From Mycolicibacterium sp. CH28 (GTDB lineage: Bacteria > Actinomycetota > Actinomycetes > Mycobacteriales > Mycobacteriaceae), in contig NZ_SRLQ01000017.1 in NCBI RefSeq assembly GCF_004745805.1, positions 124,001 through 188,000 of the forward strand: 64,000 bases of DNA. The letters are read 5' to 3'. Numbering within the stretch: the stretch's first letter is position 1; each line of letters begins with the position of its first letter. Shown here piece by piece: positions 17,343 to 26,279 of the stretch. Below the pieces are notes generated by a model. That model ran no database searches. It was given only the letters and a program-made list of their open reading frames with translations, and had not been told where the DNA came from. Position numbers and translations under genes: made by a program.

Positions 17343-18013
17343 GTAGATGGGATGGGCTGGTCATCCTCGCGGGTGCCGAAGATTCCGAAGGAGTCGATCA
17401 TCTCCTCGGCGGGTGTCGATGACCATTCCCATGCGGCGATCTGGCGTCGGGAGCGGCGACTGTGGCTCGCTCGCAGCAGTTCGTAGGCGTCGACCTGCAG
17501 CAGTGTCGCGGGCTGCCCCTCACCGCAACTCCACTGCTGTCCCCGCTCGTCGCTGATGAGCAGCGATGCGCTGTGCCGCAGCTTCTTCCGGAGATAGAGC
17601 ATCCCGACCTCCAGGAAGGACTGCCAGTGTTCGCGGTCCACCCGGGGAAGTCCCAATGCCTCGCGCAGGTCTGCCTCGTGGCAGATGGCGTCGGCAGCCA
17701 GGTTGGGTCCGTAGCGTTGGTCGTCGGTCACGGTGGCATCGGCGGCCCCGGCGACGCGGCGCCACTCAGCGGTCAATTCCTCGATCGAGTTGTGCCGGCG
17801 TTCCCCGACGTGCCGGGCCGTCCACGCCTTGCCGGGCACTCCGTCCAACCGTCCGCTGGCGGCGTCGGCCGCGCCGCCGACCAGGTGCGCCAACAACTCG
17901 TGCACGGTCCATTCCGGCGTGGCCGGCACCTGCAAGCGGAGCTGGTCGTCGCTCAGGGTGGCGGCAAGTTCGCACACTCGACCGCGCGCCATGCGATACG
18001 TCGTCTCAAGCAT
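17339..18013 (-). CDS. DinB-like / maleylpyruvate isomerase N-terminal family protein
   Basis: 224 residues. HELLAHLVGG near residue 40 and DAICHEADLREAL near residue 110 supply the histidines that bind a divalent metal in the mycothiol-dependent DinB/MDMPI fold. Such enzymes transfer or isomerise mycothiol conjugates; the substrate here is unknown. It overlaps the start of transcription-unit partner 18006-19406 by 8 bp, so the two are coexpressed. The C-terminal tail (about residues 170-224) is basic and does not match the usual domain. Confidence 0.75.
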   Translation of the reverse strand: MLETTYRMARGRVCELAATLSDDQLRLQVPATPEWTVHELLAHLVGGAADAASGRLDGVPGKAWTARHVGERRHNSIEELTAEWRRVAGAADATVTDDQRYGPNLAADAICHEADLREALGLPRVDREHWQSFLEVGMLYLRKKLRHSASLLISDERGQQWSCGEGQPATLLQVDAYELLRASHSRRSRRQIAAWEWSSTPAEEMIDSFGIFGTREDDQPIPST

Positions 18014-19406
18014 GTGAGAACAGCTCCCTCACCGGTCGTAGTTGCGCCGCTGCGCCATTCAGCGCGGGCAGCGGGTATCTGAGGTTGGCGAGCAGTACTC
18101 GCGCGAAGAGCGACGGATCCCGCAGCCGCGCGGGCGGATCGATGAGTCCGCGGACTCGCATGATCCGTTCGGTCACCGCGATGTCCACGCTCGCCGCCCG
18201 CAACACCGCCCGTTGTACCCAGGCGTTCAGTGTTCGAGCGGGCGCACGTCCGCCGGCGGACGGCGCTGGCCGGTCGGCAGCCCGGTTGGCCGCCCAGACC
18301 GGCCCGATGAGTTCGGCCGCACGACGATAGAAGCGCTGTGGCAGATCTGCGTTGCCCACCCGCAGACAGTCCCGCAGACAGAGCGCCTGCAGTGCGGCCA
18401 TCGTCATGCCTTGACCGTGCAGCGGATTGAGGCTGCACAATGCGTCGCCAAGGACCACCAGGCCGGAGGGTAGGCGTGGCATGCGATCGTAGCGCCGCCA
18501 CACGGCGCCGGTGTTTCGGGAAATCGAGATCTCCCCCAGGCACGTCGCGTCGCGCAGGCCGGCCGCGATGTCTGCCGGCAACAAACGCTGCGCCGATTGC
18601 AGCATGTCGGCGAAATCCTTTGGCGGACCGCCAGAGTCTGCAGGAGCAGAGATCGCCAACATCCAGGTGTCGTGTTCATAGGCGACCAGGGCGGCGCCGG
18701 GCGCCCGGCTGCCCGGGTTGACGAAGAACATTCGCTCGTCGATGCGTCCCGGCGGGATGCGCAACAGCTGACTCGAATATCCCCCGGTAGGCGCGACCCG
18801 GTCTTCCGCCACGGCGCCAAACCCCTGACTGGCAAGGAAGTGCGCCACCCGCCCCGCGCGCCCCGTCGCATCGACCACCAGATCGGCCGACAGAGTCGAG
18901 GCGATGCCGTTGTCGCGGTCGATGATTCGCACACCCGTGACGGACTCCCCCGCCATCACCGGTGACACCGTGTTCCGCCGACCCAGGATCGTGACGTTCG
19001 CCAGCGAGGTGACGCGCCTGCGGAGGTGGAGCTCCAGGAAGGGGCGGCTGGCCTGATAAGCCGCCAGAGACTTCGGATCGGCAAGGCGGCCAGCGGGATT
19101 CAGCTCATATCGTCCGACCCGCAGGTAGAACCGTGACAGGTCGTCGCCGTCATCGACGACAGCCCCGGCCGCTGCAAGTTCGTCCAGAATGCCCGGGAAC
19201 AGCTCGCCGATCCCCTGCGTGCCTCGGCTGAGGAGACTGTGCAGGTGCCGCCCCTGGGGTACCCCGGTGCGCTGTTCGGCGCGACTGGGCAGCGCATCAC
19301 GCTCCACGATGGTGACCGACGAATAGAACTCCGAGAGCACGCGTGCCGCCAGCAGCCCCCCGACACCCGCTCCGAGAACCACCGCTCGTGAACTCTGCTC
19401 GGCCAT
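18006..19406 (-). CDS. FAD-dependent oxidoreductase (monooxygenase/geranylgeranyl reductase-like)
   Basis: 466 residues. The ATG at 19406 is preferred over the GTG 9 bp upstream because GGAGG precedes the ATG at a good distance. The FAD dinucleotide fold is VVLGAGVGGLLAARVL (residues about 9-24) with Glu at the end of the second strand (VERD). The second FAD motif is GDALCSLNPLHGQGMTMA near residue 320. The family covers halogenases, hydroxylases and prenyl reductases; nothing here picks one. Transcribed with the DinB-like gene, and both sit between ligB and cstA. Confidence 0.8.
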   Translation of the reverse strand: MAEQSSRAVVLGAGVGGLLAARVLSEFYSSVTIVERDALPSRAEQRTGVPQGRHLHSLLSRGTQGIGELFPGILDELAAAGAVVDDGDDLSRFYLRVGRYELNPAGRLADPKSLAAYQASRPFLELHLRRRVTSLANVTILGRRNTVSPVMAGESVTGVRIIDRDNGIASTLSADLVVDATGRAGRVAHFLASQGFGAVAEDRVAPTGGYSSQLLRIPPGRIDERMFFVNPGSRAPGAALVAYEHDTWMLAISAPADSGGPPKDFADMLQSAQRLLPADIAAGLRDATCLGEISISRNTGAVWRRYDRMPRLPSGLVVLGDALCSLNPLHGQGMTMAALQALCLRDCLRVGNADLPQRFYRRAAELIGPVWAANRAADRPAPSAGGRAPARTLNAWVQRAVLRAASVDIAVTERIMRVRGLIDPPARLRDPSLFARVLLANLRYPLPALNGAAAQLRPVRELFSHA

Positions 19407-19643
19407 CGCGACCACCTCCGTTCGAACGCGCTGTGCAGCAACCGTACCCCAATTCTAAGAATATTAAGAGAAACTTGTGGTAACACTAAGAAGACCGGTA
19501 CGTACCCAGCCCAATAGCGGCGCGGCGTTTCCGCGTTCCCCGAACTGGCTCACCTGTGAATGAAAAGATCAGGACACGGCCTGACACCGCGACTTTCCCG
19601 TCGCTACGCTCACGCCGCTACGTCTCGGCAAGGGAGAACATCT

Positions 19644-21938
19644 GTGGCTTCACCGACCACCACGCCGTCGGAACACATCGTGGAAACCAGGGGCGACGTC
19701 ACCTACATCCGGACCGGCAAGGATCTGCCGCCGGTCGCGATCATCGACCGGTCACCGATCACGACCCGGCACAAACTGATCTTCGGCGCCGTCGCAGTGC
19801 TGGGGGCGATCGCCTGGGCGATCATCGCGTTCTTCCGCGGCGAGACCGTCAACGCGGTGTGGTTCGTCATCGCAGCGATCTGCACCTACGTCATCGGGTA
19901 CCGGTTCTATGCGCGGCTGATCGAGACGAAGATCGTCCGGCCGCGCGACGACCACGCCACACCCGCTGAGATATTCGACAACGGCACCGACTACATGCCC
20001 ACCGACCGGCGGGTGTTGTTCGGCCACCACTTCGCCGCCATCGCCGGCGCAGGCCCCCTGGTGGGGCCGGTGCTGGCCATGCAGATGGGCTATCTGCCCG
20101 GCACGATCTGGATCATCCTCGGGGCCGTCTTCGCCGGCTGCGTCCAGGACTTCCTGGTGCTGTCGATATCCACCCGCCGGCGCGGACGCTCGCTGGGACA
20201 GATGGCTCGCGACGAACTCGGCGCCGTCGGCGGGGTCGCCGCCATCATCGGTGTCTTGGTCATCATGGTCATCCTGCTGGCGGTGCTGGCCTTGGTGGTG
20301 GTCGGCGCGCTCGCCGAAAGCCCGTGGGGTGTGTTCTCCATTGCGATGACTATCCCGATCGCCATCTTCATGGGCCTGTACTTGCGATTCTTCCGGCCGG
20401 GCCGGGTCTCGGAGGTGTCCCTGATCGGCGTCGCGCTCCTGCTGCTGGCCGTGGCCAGCGGCGGTTGGGTCGCCGGAACCGATTGGGGTGCAGACTGGTT
20501 CACGCTGTCCAAAGTCACCCTGTCCTGGTGCATCATCATCTACGGCTTGGCCGCCTCCGTGCTACCGGTGTGGCTCCTGCTGGCTCCACGCGACTATCTG
20601 TCGACGTTCATGAAGGTCGGCACCATCGCGCTGCTGGCGGTCGGCATCGTGCTGGCCCGGCCGATCATGGAAGCACCGGCGATCTCCCAGTTCGCCAAGA
20701 GCGGCGCGGGCCCGGTGTTCGCCGGCTCGCTGTTCCCCTTCCTGTTCATCACCATTGCCTGCGGCGCGCTGTCGGGCTTCCACTCGCTGATCTCCTCGGG
20801 CACCACGCCCAAATTGCTGGAGAAGGAAAGCCAGATGCGGCTGATCGGCTATGGCGGCATGCTCACCGAGTCGTTCGTGGCGATCATGGCGCTGATCACC
20901 GCCGCGATCCTCAACCAGCACTTGTATTTCGCCATCAACGCCCCATCGGCCCAGACCGGCGCCACCGCCGAAACCGCGGCGAAGTACGTCAACGGGCTTG
21001 GGCTGTCCGGCGCCCCGATCACCGCCGACCAGATCACCGAGGCCGCCGACAGCGTCGGCGAGAAATCGATCGTCTCGCGCACCGGCGGCGCGCCCACGCT
21101 GGCCTTCGGCATGTCCGAGGTGCTGCACCAGGTGTTCGGCGGCGCGGCGCTGAAATCGTTCTGGTACCACTTCGCGATCATGTTCGAGGCGCTGTTCATC
21201 CTGACCACCGTCGATGCCGGCACCCGGGTGGCCCGGTTCATGCTCTCGGACGGCCTGGCCAATCTCGGTGGCCCGTTCAAGCGGCTGCACAACCCGAGCT
21301 GGCGGGCGGGGGCCTGGGCGTGCAGCGTGATCGTGGTCGCGGCCTGGGGCTCCATCCTGCTGATGGGTGTCACCGATCCGCTCGGCGGGATCAACACGCT
21401 GTTTCCCCTGTTCGGCATCGCCAACCAGCTGCTGGCCGCGATCGCGCTGACCGTGGTGACGGTCGTAGTGATCAAGAAGGGCCTGCTGAGGTGGGCGTGG
21501 ATCCCGGCGGTTCCGCTGGTGTGGGACCTGACGGTCACCCTGACCGCGTCCTGGCAGAAGATCTTCTCCGGCGATCCCAAGCTCGGTTACTGGACCCAGC
21601 ATTTCCAGTACCGCGCCGCCGAGGCGGCCGGGAAGACATCCTTCGGCTCGGCCAAGAACGCCGATCAACTTCACGACGTCATCCGCAACACGTTCATCCA
21701 GGGCGCGCTGTCGATCGTGTTCGCCTCGGTGGTGATCATCGTGGTCATCGCCGGGGTGGTCACCGCCCTGCGCGCCATCCGCAGTAACGGCCGGCCACTG
21801 GCCGAGGAAACCCCGGTGCCCTCGAAGATATTCGGGCCGTCCGGCCTGATCAGCACCGCGGCGGAGAAGGAGGTGCAGAAGCAATGGGACGCGCTACCCG
21901 CGCCGCACGCCAAATCCGCTGGTACGTCGGCGCATTGA
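19644..21938 (+). CDS. cstA: Carbon starvation protein A (CstA-type peptide/pyruvate transporter)
   Basis: 764 residues from the GTG at 19644, selected because AGGGAGA at 19631-19637 precedes it; the frame is open upstream but without a good start. Around 16-18 hydrophobic segments run through the protein. Typical CstA features include HHFAAIAGAGPLVGPVLA, SGFHSLISSGTTPK and the FEALFILTTVDAGTRVARF region. CstA imports peptides and, in E. coli relatives, pyruvate, and is induced on starvation. A YbdD-like gene overlaps its end, the usual arrangement. M. tuberculosis Rv3063 is the presumed counterpart. Confidence 0.93.
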   Translation: MASPTTTPSEHIVETRGDVTYIRTGKDLPPVAIIDRSPITTRHKLIFGAVAVLGAIAWAIIAFFRGETVNAVWFVIAAICTYVIGYRFYARLIETKIVRPRDDHATPAEIFDNGTDYMPTDRRVLFGHHFAAIAGAGPLVGPVLAMQMGYLPGTIWIILGAVFAGCVQDFLVLSISTRRRGRSLGQMARDELGAVGGVAAIIGVLVIMVILLAVLALVVVGALAESPWGVFSIAMTIPIAIFMGLYLRFFRPGRVSEVSLIGVALLLLAVASGGWVAGTDWGADWFTLSKVTLSWCIIIYGLAASVLPVWLLLAPRDYLSTFMKVGTIALLAVGIVLARPIMEAPAISQFAKSGAGPVFAGSLFPFLFITIACGALSGFHSLISSGTTPKLLEKESQMRLIGYGGMLTESFVAIMALITAAILNQHLYFAINAPSAQTGATAETAAKYVNGLGLSGAPITADQITEAADSVGEKSIVSRTGGAPTLAFGMSEVLHQVFGGAALKSFWYHFAIMFEALFILTTVDAGTRVARFMLSDGLANLGGPFKRLHNPSWRAGAWACSVIVVAAWGSILLMGVTDPLGGINTLFPLFGIANQLLAAIALTVVTVVVIKKGLLRWAWIPAVPLVWDLTVTLTASWQKIFSGDPKLGYWTQHFQYRAAEAAGKTSFGSAKNADQLHDVIRNTFIQGALSIVFASVVIIVVIAGVVTALRAIRSNGRPLAEETPVPSKIFGPSGLISTAAEKEVQKQWDALPAPHAKSAGTSAH

Positions 21939-22075
21939 TGGGCGACAGCCACTACCGCCGGTACGTCGAGCACCGCGGACGCACCCACCCGGGCGAACCG
22001 GTGCTCACCGAAGCCGAATATTGGCGGATGCGCCACCACAACACCGACACCAGCCCGACCCCACGCTGCTGCTAG
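21884..22075 (+). CDS. YbdD/YjiX family (DUF466) small protein
   Basis: 63 residues, starting inside the cstA coding region and overlapping it by 55 bp in another frame. RWYVGALMGDSHYRRYVEH, HPGEPVLTEAEYW and a C-terminal Cys-Cys are the family signature. YbdD-like proteins are almost always encoded right after cstA; in enteric bacteria the partner is needed for transport activity. The deep overlap implies coupled translation. Confidence 0.88.
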   Translation: MGRATRAARQIRWYVGALMGDSHYRRYVEHRGRTHPGEPVLTEAEYWRMRHHNTDTSPTPRCC

Positions 22076-22130
22076 CCGGTCGCCGACAGTAACGCCATGG
22101 CGGAAAACCCAGCCGGTTTCCGCCACCTGG

Positions 22131-22775
22131 TTACTCTCGGCGAGTGACACCTTCGTCGCAGCCGTCGAACACCGCGTCGCAGAACTGTCGCGTCGTTGCG
22201 ATCAGGCGGGCATTGGGTTCGTCGACGGTGTCCACCCACGCCCCGGCGGCCACGGCGGTACGCCCACCGTCGATGTGACGTCGCACCAGCCGGTCCCGAC
22301 GCACCGAGGCTGAGCAGTCGACGTAGTACAACCGGGACAGCAGCGGCCGGACGCGTGCCCAGTCGCCGTCGGGCACACCCAGATAGTTGCCTTCGGTGAC
22401 CACCAGGCGGCTGTCGGCGGGCACGACGTGGCCGGCGGCGACCGGTTCGTCCAGACGCCGATCGAACGCGGGCACGTAGACGTCGCGGCGGCCGTACTCC
22501 TCGACCACCCGGTGCAGGGTTGCCACGTACCCCGCTGCGTCGAAGGTATCCACGGCCCCCTTGCGCTCGCGGCGGCCAAGCCGGTCCACCATGGCGTTGG
22601 ACAGGTGGAACCCGTCCATCGGGACGCAGGACGCGCCGTCGACCAGGCTGACCAACGCCTCGGTCACGGTCGACTTGCCCGCACCGGGCGCGCCGGTGAT
22701 GCCGACGACCAGCCGCCCCGGCGCGGCGTCCAACAACGCCGATACCTCGGCAACCAGCAGTTCAACGGCAGACAC
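22131..22775 (-). CDS. Nucleoside/nucleotide kinase family P-loop protein
   Basis: 214 residues from a GTG start. The Walker A motif GAPGAGKST lies near residue 28, PMDGFHLSN (substrate-binding, as in uridine and pantothenate kinases) near residue 52, and TEGNYLG near residue 126. The closest recalled relatives are the uridine kinase-like sugar kinases of the FrcK/YggC type. It is separated from the tetritol operon by a hairpin at 22804-22840, so it is probably its own unit. Substrate unknown. Confidence 0.8.
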   Translation of the reverse strand: MSAVELLVAEVSALLDAAPGRLVVGITGAPGAGKSTVTEALVSLVDGASCVPMDGFHLSNAMVDRLGRRERKGAVDTFDAAGYVATLHRVVEEYGRRDVYVPAFDRRLDEPVAAGHVVPADSRLVVTEGNYLGVPDGDWARVRPLLSRLYYVDCSASVRRDRLVRRHIDGGRTAVAAGAWVDTVDEPNARLIATTRQFCDAVFDGCDEGVTRRE

Positions 22776-22803
22776 GATGCTGTGAAACCTACCCCGGGCA
22801 AAC

Positions 22804-22840
22804 GAGAGGCCCGGTCCCTTGTTCAGGGACCGGGCCTCTC
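22804..22840 (-). terminator. Perfect 16-bp hairpin, probable terminator of the tetritol operon
   Basis: GAGAGGCCCGGTCCCT at 22804-22819 pairs perfectly with 22825-22840 around a 5-nt loop. It lies about 80 bp past the last gene of the minus-strand operon ending at 22922. On that strand the stem is followed by GTTT, only a short U stretch, as is common in mycobacteria. It separates the operon from the kinase gene. Confidence 0.75.
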
Positions 22841-22921
22841 AGTGTCACGTCTCGGGGGCGCCGGGCCACGCCCTCCGAGTCTGTTCCCAGCCGGTCGAAC
22901 CTTCAAACACCGTTGCGCCGG

Positions 22922-23389
22922 TTATTGCGCGACAGGCTCGTAACCGCAGATCGCCTCGACCTTCTCCGCCGAGGCGCTGGCCGGATCGAACCGGTACCCC
23001 AGCCAGTCCCTGGCCAGCCGGCGGGCCAGCTCCAGACCGATCACCCGCTGACCGAAGCACAACACCTGCGCGTTGTTGGACAGCACCGAGCGTTCCACCG
23101 AGAAGCTGTCGTGCGCGGTGACGGCCCTGACACCGGGCACCTTGTTGGCGCTGATCGCCACGCCCAGTCCGGTACCGCAGATCAGCAGGGCGCGGTCGGC
23201 CTTGCCGTCGGCGATCATCCGCGCGGCCGTAACGGCGACGTGCGGATAGGCGGTGTCCTCCTCGGCCCCGACGCCGACGTCGATCACCTCGGTCACCCGC
23301 GGGTCGGCGGACAGGTCTTTCTTGAGGGCCTGCTTGTACTCGTATCCGGCGTCGTCTGATCCGACGACGATCCGAAGTCCGTCACTCAT
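22922..23389 (-). CDS. derI: RpiB/LacA/LacB-family isomerase, probable D-erythrulose-4-phosphate isomerase
   Basis: 155 residues, ATG at 23389 overlapping the stop of the kinase gene (ATGA). Family motifs: GSDDAGYEYK at the N-terminus, ICGTGLGVAISANK mid-protein and the TAHD that follows. RpiB-type enzymes isomerise phosphorylated aldose/ketose pairs. Next to a D-erythrulose-type kinase and tetritol dehydrogenases, the likely reaction is D-erythrulose 4-phosphate to D-erythrose 4-phosphate, which feeds the pentose phosphate pathway, as described for M. smegmatis DerI. A ribose-5-phosphate isomerase role is the alternative. Last gene of the operon. Confidence 0.72.
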   Translation of the reverse strand: MSDGLRIVVGSDDAGYEYKQALKKDLSADPRVTEVIDVGVGAEEDTAYPHVAVTAARMIADGKADRALLICGTGLGVAISANKVPGVRAVTAHDSFSVERSVLSNNAQVLCFGQRVIGLELARRLARDWLGYRFDPASASAEKVEAICGYEPVAQ

Positions 23390-25131
23390 CGGTTGTCTCC
23401 CTTGGCTGTGAGCGTGAAGCACTCCGCTACGGTGCGGGCGCACATCGCCAGCGATGTCGCCCCGGCGTCGGGGGTGCCGACGCTGCGGTCGGCCAGCGGC
23501 CTGGCCCGGCCGACCTTGGGGCGCAGGTCTGCGGTGTCCCGCGCGGCCTGCGTGGCGACCTCGGCGGCTGAGCGCCAGGCGTCCTGCCAGTTCTCCCCCG
23601 CTGCCACTCGCCGCTCGAGTTCGTCGACGAACGGCAGCAGCGCGTCGAGCATGGTCTTGTCCCCCGGCGCGGCGCCGCCGAGCCGGATCAGGGCGTCGTA
23701 ACCGACGCGCATCCCGGCGGCGATCGCGGCCGGCTCGGGCCGGCCGATGTCGCCGAGCCGGGCGCCCAGCGCACTGAGCAGCGCGCCCCACAGGACTCCC
23801 GACGTGCCACCGGCCTTGGCAGCCCACTGGGTGCCCGCCGCGGTCAGCACCGACCCCTGCCCGGCTCCCCGGGCGACGGCGTCGTTGGCGGCCCGCCGCG
23901 CCGCGGCCGAGCCCTTCACCATGCCGCGGCCGTGGTCGCCGTCGCCGGCGACGGCGTCGATGCGGCCCAGTTCGTCCTCGGCGTCGGCGAGCATCGCGGC
24001 CAGCGCGTCGAACATGCGGGCCACCAGCCGGCCGCCGTCGCGGCCGTCGTCGTCGGACAGATCAGCCGGATCCGGGGCGACCGCAACGGCCCCGGTCTCA
24101 TCGGTGCGCCGGGCACCGGTCTCGGGATCGCCTGCGCGGCTGCCCTTCTTGTAGGCCGGGGTGTCTGCGGGGGCGGTCCAGTACCGCTCCAGAGCGTCGT
24201 CGAGCCACATCACCGTCAACGAGCAGCCGGCCATGTCGAGGCTGGTGACCAGTTCACCGACCTCCGGTTGCACGATCGTGTAACCACGTTCGCGCAGCAA
24301 CCGCGCGACGTCGGCCCACACCACGAACAACTCTTCGTACTTGGTGCGGCCCAGCCCGTTGAGGATCACCGCGACCCGCTGCGACGAGCTCTCCGGCGCG
24401 TCGGCCAGCACGCCGTCGACCAGCGTGGCCGCCAGCTCGGCGGCCGTCGGCATGTCCTGTTCGGCAACGCCGGGCTCGCCGTGGATACCCAGGCCCAGGC
24501 CCATCTTGCCGTCGGGAACGGTGAACAGCGGACCGTGTGCGCCGGGCAGGGTGCAGCCGTCGAACGCCACCCCGAGCGTGCGAGTCGCGGCGTTGGCCGC
24601 GTGTGCGGCGCCGACCACTCCGGCCAGGTCGAGGCCCTCCTCGGCGGCGGCGCTGGCGCATTTGAAGACCGTGAAATCGCCTGCGATGCCGCGCCTTTTG
24701 CTCTCGTCGCCCTTCGGGGCGCTGGCGACGTCGTCGGTGACGGCGAAGTACTCGGCCGCAATGCCTTCACTGCGCAGCTGAGTGACGGCCAGGCCGAAGT
24801 TCATCACGTCACCGGCGTAGTTGCCGGTGGTCAGCAGCACCCCGGCATCGCCGTGCGCGGCCCGGGCGACGCCGGCGGCGTCCTCTGCCGACGGTGAGGT
24901 GAAGATGTTTCCCACCACGGCGCCGTCGGCGAACCCGGGCCCGACGGTCCCGCAGAACGCCGGGTAGTGGCCCGACCCGCCCCCGATGACGACGGCGACC
25001 TTGCCGGGCCGGGTCTCGTTGGCCCGCACCACGCCGCCGGGCACCCCGATGGCGTAGGAGGCGTTGGCGTCGAGGAATCCGACCAGCATGTCCTCGGTAA
25101 ACCGGGCTGGATCGTTGAACAGCTTGGTCAT
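23386..25131 (-). CDS. derK: DhaK-DhaL fusion kinase, probable D-erythrulose kinase
   Basis: 581 residues from the ATG at 25131, which overlaps the preceding ATPase stop. Residues 1 to about 330 are a DhaK domain (GGGSGHYPAFCG, NYAGDVMNF, GIHGEPG); residues about 370-575 are a DhaL domain with the nucleotide/Mg loop GDGDHGRGM near residue 395. This single-chain ATP-dependent form is that of dihydroxyacetone kinases. The operon carries a polyol importer and tetritol dehydrogenases, which points to D-erythrulose as substrate, as for DerK of M. smegmatis. Dihydroxyacetone or glyceraldehyde remain possible. Confidence 0.75.
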   Translation of the reverse strand: MTKLFNDPARFTEDMLVGFLDANASYAIGVPGGVVRANETRPGKVAVVIGGGSGHYPAFCGTVGPGFADGAVVGNIFTSPSAEDAAGVARAAHGDAGVLLTTGNYAGDVMNFGLAVTQLRSEGIAAEYFAVTDDVASAPKGDESKRRGIAGDFTVFKCASAAAEEGLDLAGVVGAAHAANAATRTLGVAFDGCTLPGAHGPLFTVPDGKMGLGLGIHGEPGVAEQDMPTAAELAATLVDGVLADAPESSSQRVAVILNGLGRTKYEELFVVWADVARLLRERGYTIVQPEVGELVTSLDMAGCSLTVMWLDDALERYWTAPADTPAYKKGSRAGDPETGARRTDETGAVAVAPDPADLSDDDGRDGGRLVARMFDALAAMLADAEDELGRIDAVAGDGDHGRGMVKGSAAARRAANDAVARGAGQGSVLTAAGTQWAAKAGGTSGVLWGALLSALGARLGDIGRPEPAAIAAGMRVGYDALIRLGGAAPGDKTMLDALLPFVDELERRVAAGENWQDAWRSAAEVATQAARDTADLRPKVGRARPLADRSVGTPDAGATSLAMCARTVAECFTLTAKGDNR

Positions 25132-26279
25132 CGCAGTCGCTCTCCGCTGTCGACATCGAACAGGTACACCCGCTCCGGCGGTGCCGTCACCACGACCTTC
25201 TGCTCGGGTTCGTAGGTGTCCTGCGGCGGGGTCTGGACGACGATGCCCTCTTCCATCCCGGACACCGTGCTCGTGGCCAGTCCGAACTCCAGCAGATGCT
25301 CGAAATAGGCTACGGTGCAACCGATCCCGACTCCCAAAGCGTTGGCGGCGGTGATCGCCGCATCCTGGGGACGAATACCCACCGTGACGCGGGTGCCGTC
25401 GCCGACGCCGGTGACGGTGGTGGCCAGCCGCCCGGCACCGGAACCGATCTCGACGTGTGCCTGGCCGTTGTCGGTGCGCACGATGCCGCGCAGGACGTTG
25501 ATCTGCGGTTCGCCGACGAACTGGGCGACGAACAGGTTGGCCGGGTCGTCGAAAACCTCGTCGGGCGTTCCGAATTGCTGCACCACCCCGGCGTCCATCA
25601 CCGCCAGCCGGTCGGCCAGCGAGAGCGCCTCCACCTGGTCGTGGGTCACGACGATGGTCGTGTATCCGAATTCGCGCTGCAGGATCTTCAGTTCACGCCG
25701 GACTCGCTGGCGGGCCGACGCGTCGAGGTGGCTCAGCGGTTCGTCGAGCAGCAGCACCGGAGGGTTGCGGACCAGGGCCCGGGCCAGCGCGACGCGCTGC
25801 TTCTGGCCCGATGACAGCCCGGCGGGGCGCAGGTCCATCAGCTCGTCCATCTCCAGCCTGCGGCTGATCGCGGCGACCATGGCTTCGGCGCCCTTGACCT
25901 TGCGCGCCTTCAGTCCGTAGAGCAGGTTGTCGCGGATCGACATCGGCGGGTAGAGGGCATAGCTTTCGAACCCGACGCCGATGCCGCGCTTGGCGGCCGG
26001 CAGCTGGGAGACTTCTCGCTCCCCGATCCGGATGGAACCGCTGGTCACCGTTTCCAACCCGGCGATCATCCGCAGGGTGGTGGTCTTGCCGCAGCCGGAC
26101 GGCCCCAACAACGCCACCAATTCGCCGGCCGCGATGGACAGATTGATGCCCTTGACGGCGGTGACGTGGTCGCGCCCGCGCGACGAGTAGGTCTTCACCA
26201 GGTCGCTGAGCGTGAGGCTCTTGGCCGCACCCGCGGCACTGCCGGTCACCGGGCGCGGTTGTTCGGTGGTGATACTCAC
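25128..26279 (-). CDS. ABC importer ATPase 1 (MalK/UgpC type)
   Basis: 383 residues; GTG start overlapping the upstream stop. Walker A GPSGCGKTTT at 59-68, signature LSSGQ, Walker B VLLLDEP and the H-loop VTHD are all present, then a TOBE-type regulatory domain in the last 130 residues. The Q-loop glutamine is replaced by Glu105 (FESYALYP). It is one of two different ATPases in the same operon, so the importer probably uses a heterodimer, as in the rhizobial glycerol transporter with GlpS and GlpT. Confidence 0.9.
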   Translation of the reverse strand: MSITTEQPRPVTGSAAGAAKSLTLSDLVKTYSSRGRDHVTAVKGINLSIAAGELVALLGPSGCGKTTTLRMIAGLETVTSGSIRIGEREVSQLPAAKRGIGVGFESYALYPPMSIRDNLLYGLKARKVKGAEAMVAAISRRLEMDELMDLRPAGLSSGQKQRVALARALVRNPPVLLLDEPLSHLDASARQRVRRELKILQREFGYTTIVVTHDQVEALSLADRLAVMDAGVVQQFGTPDEVFDDPANLFVAQFVGEPQINVLRGIVRTDNGQAHVEIGSGAGRLATTVTGVGDGTRVTVGIRPQDAAITAANALGVGIGCTVAYFEHLLEFGLATSTVSGMEEGIVVQTPPQDTYEPEQKVVVTAPPERVYLFDVDSGERLR

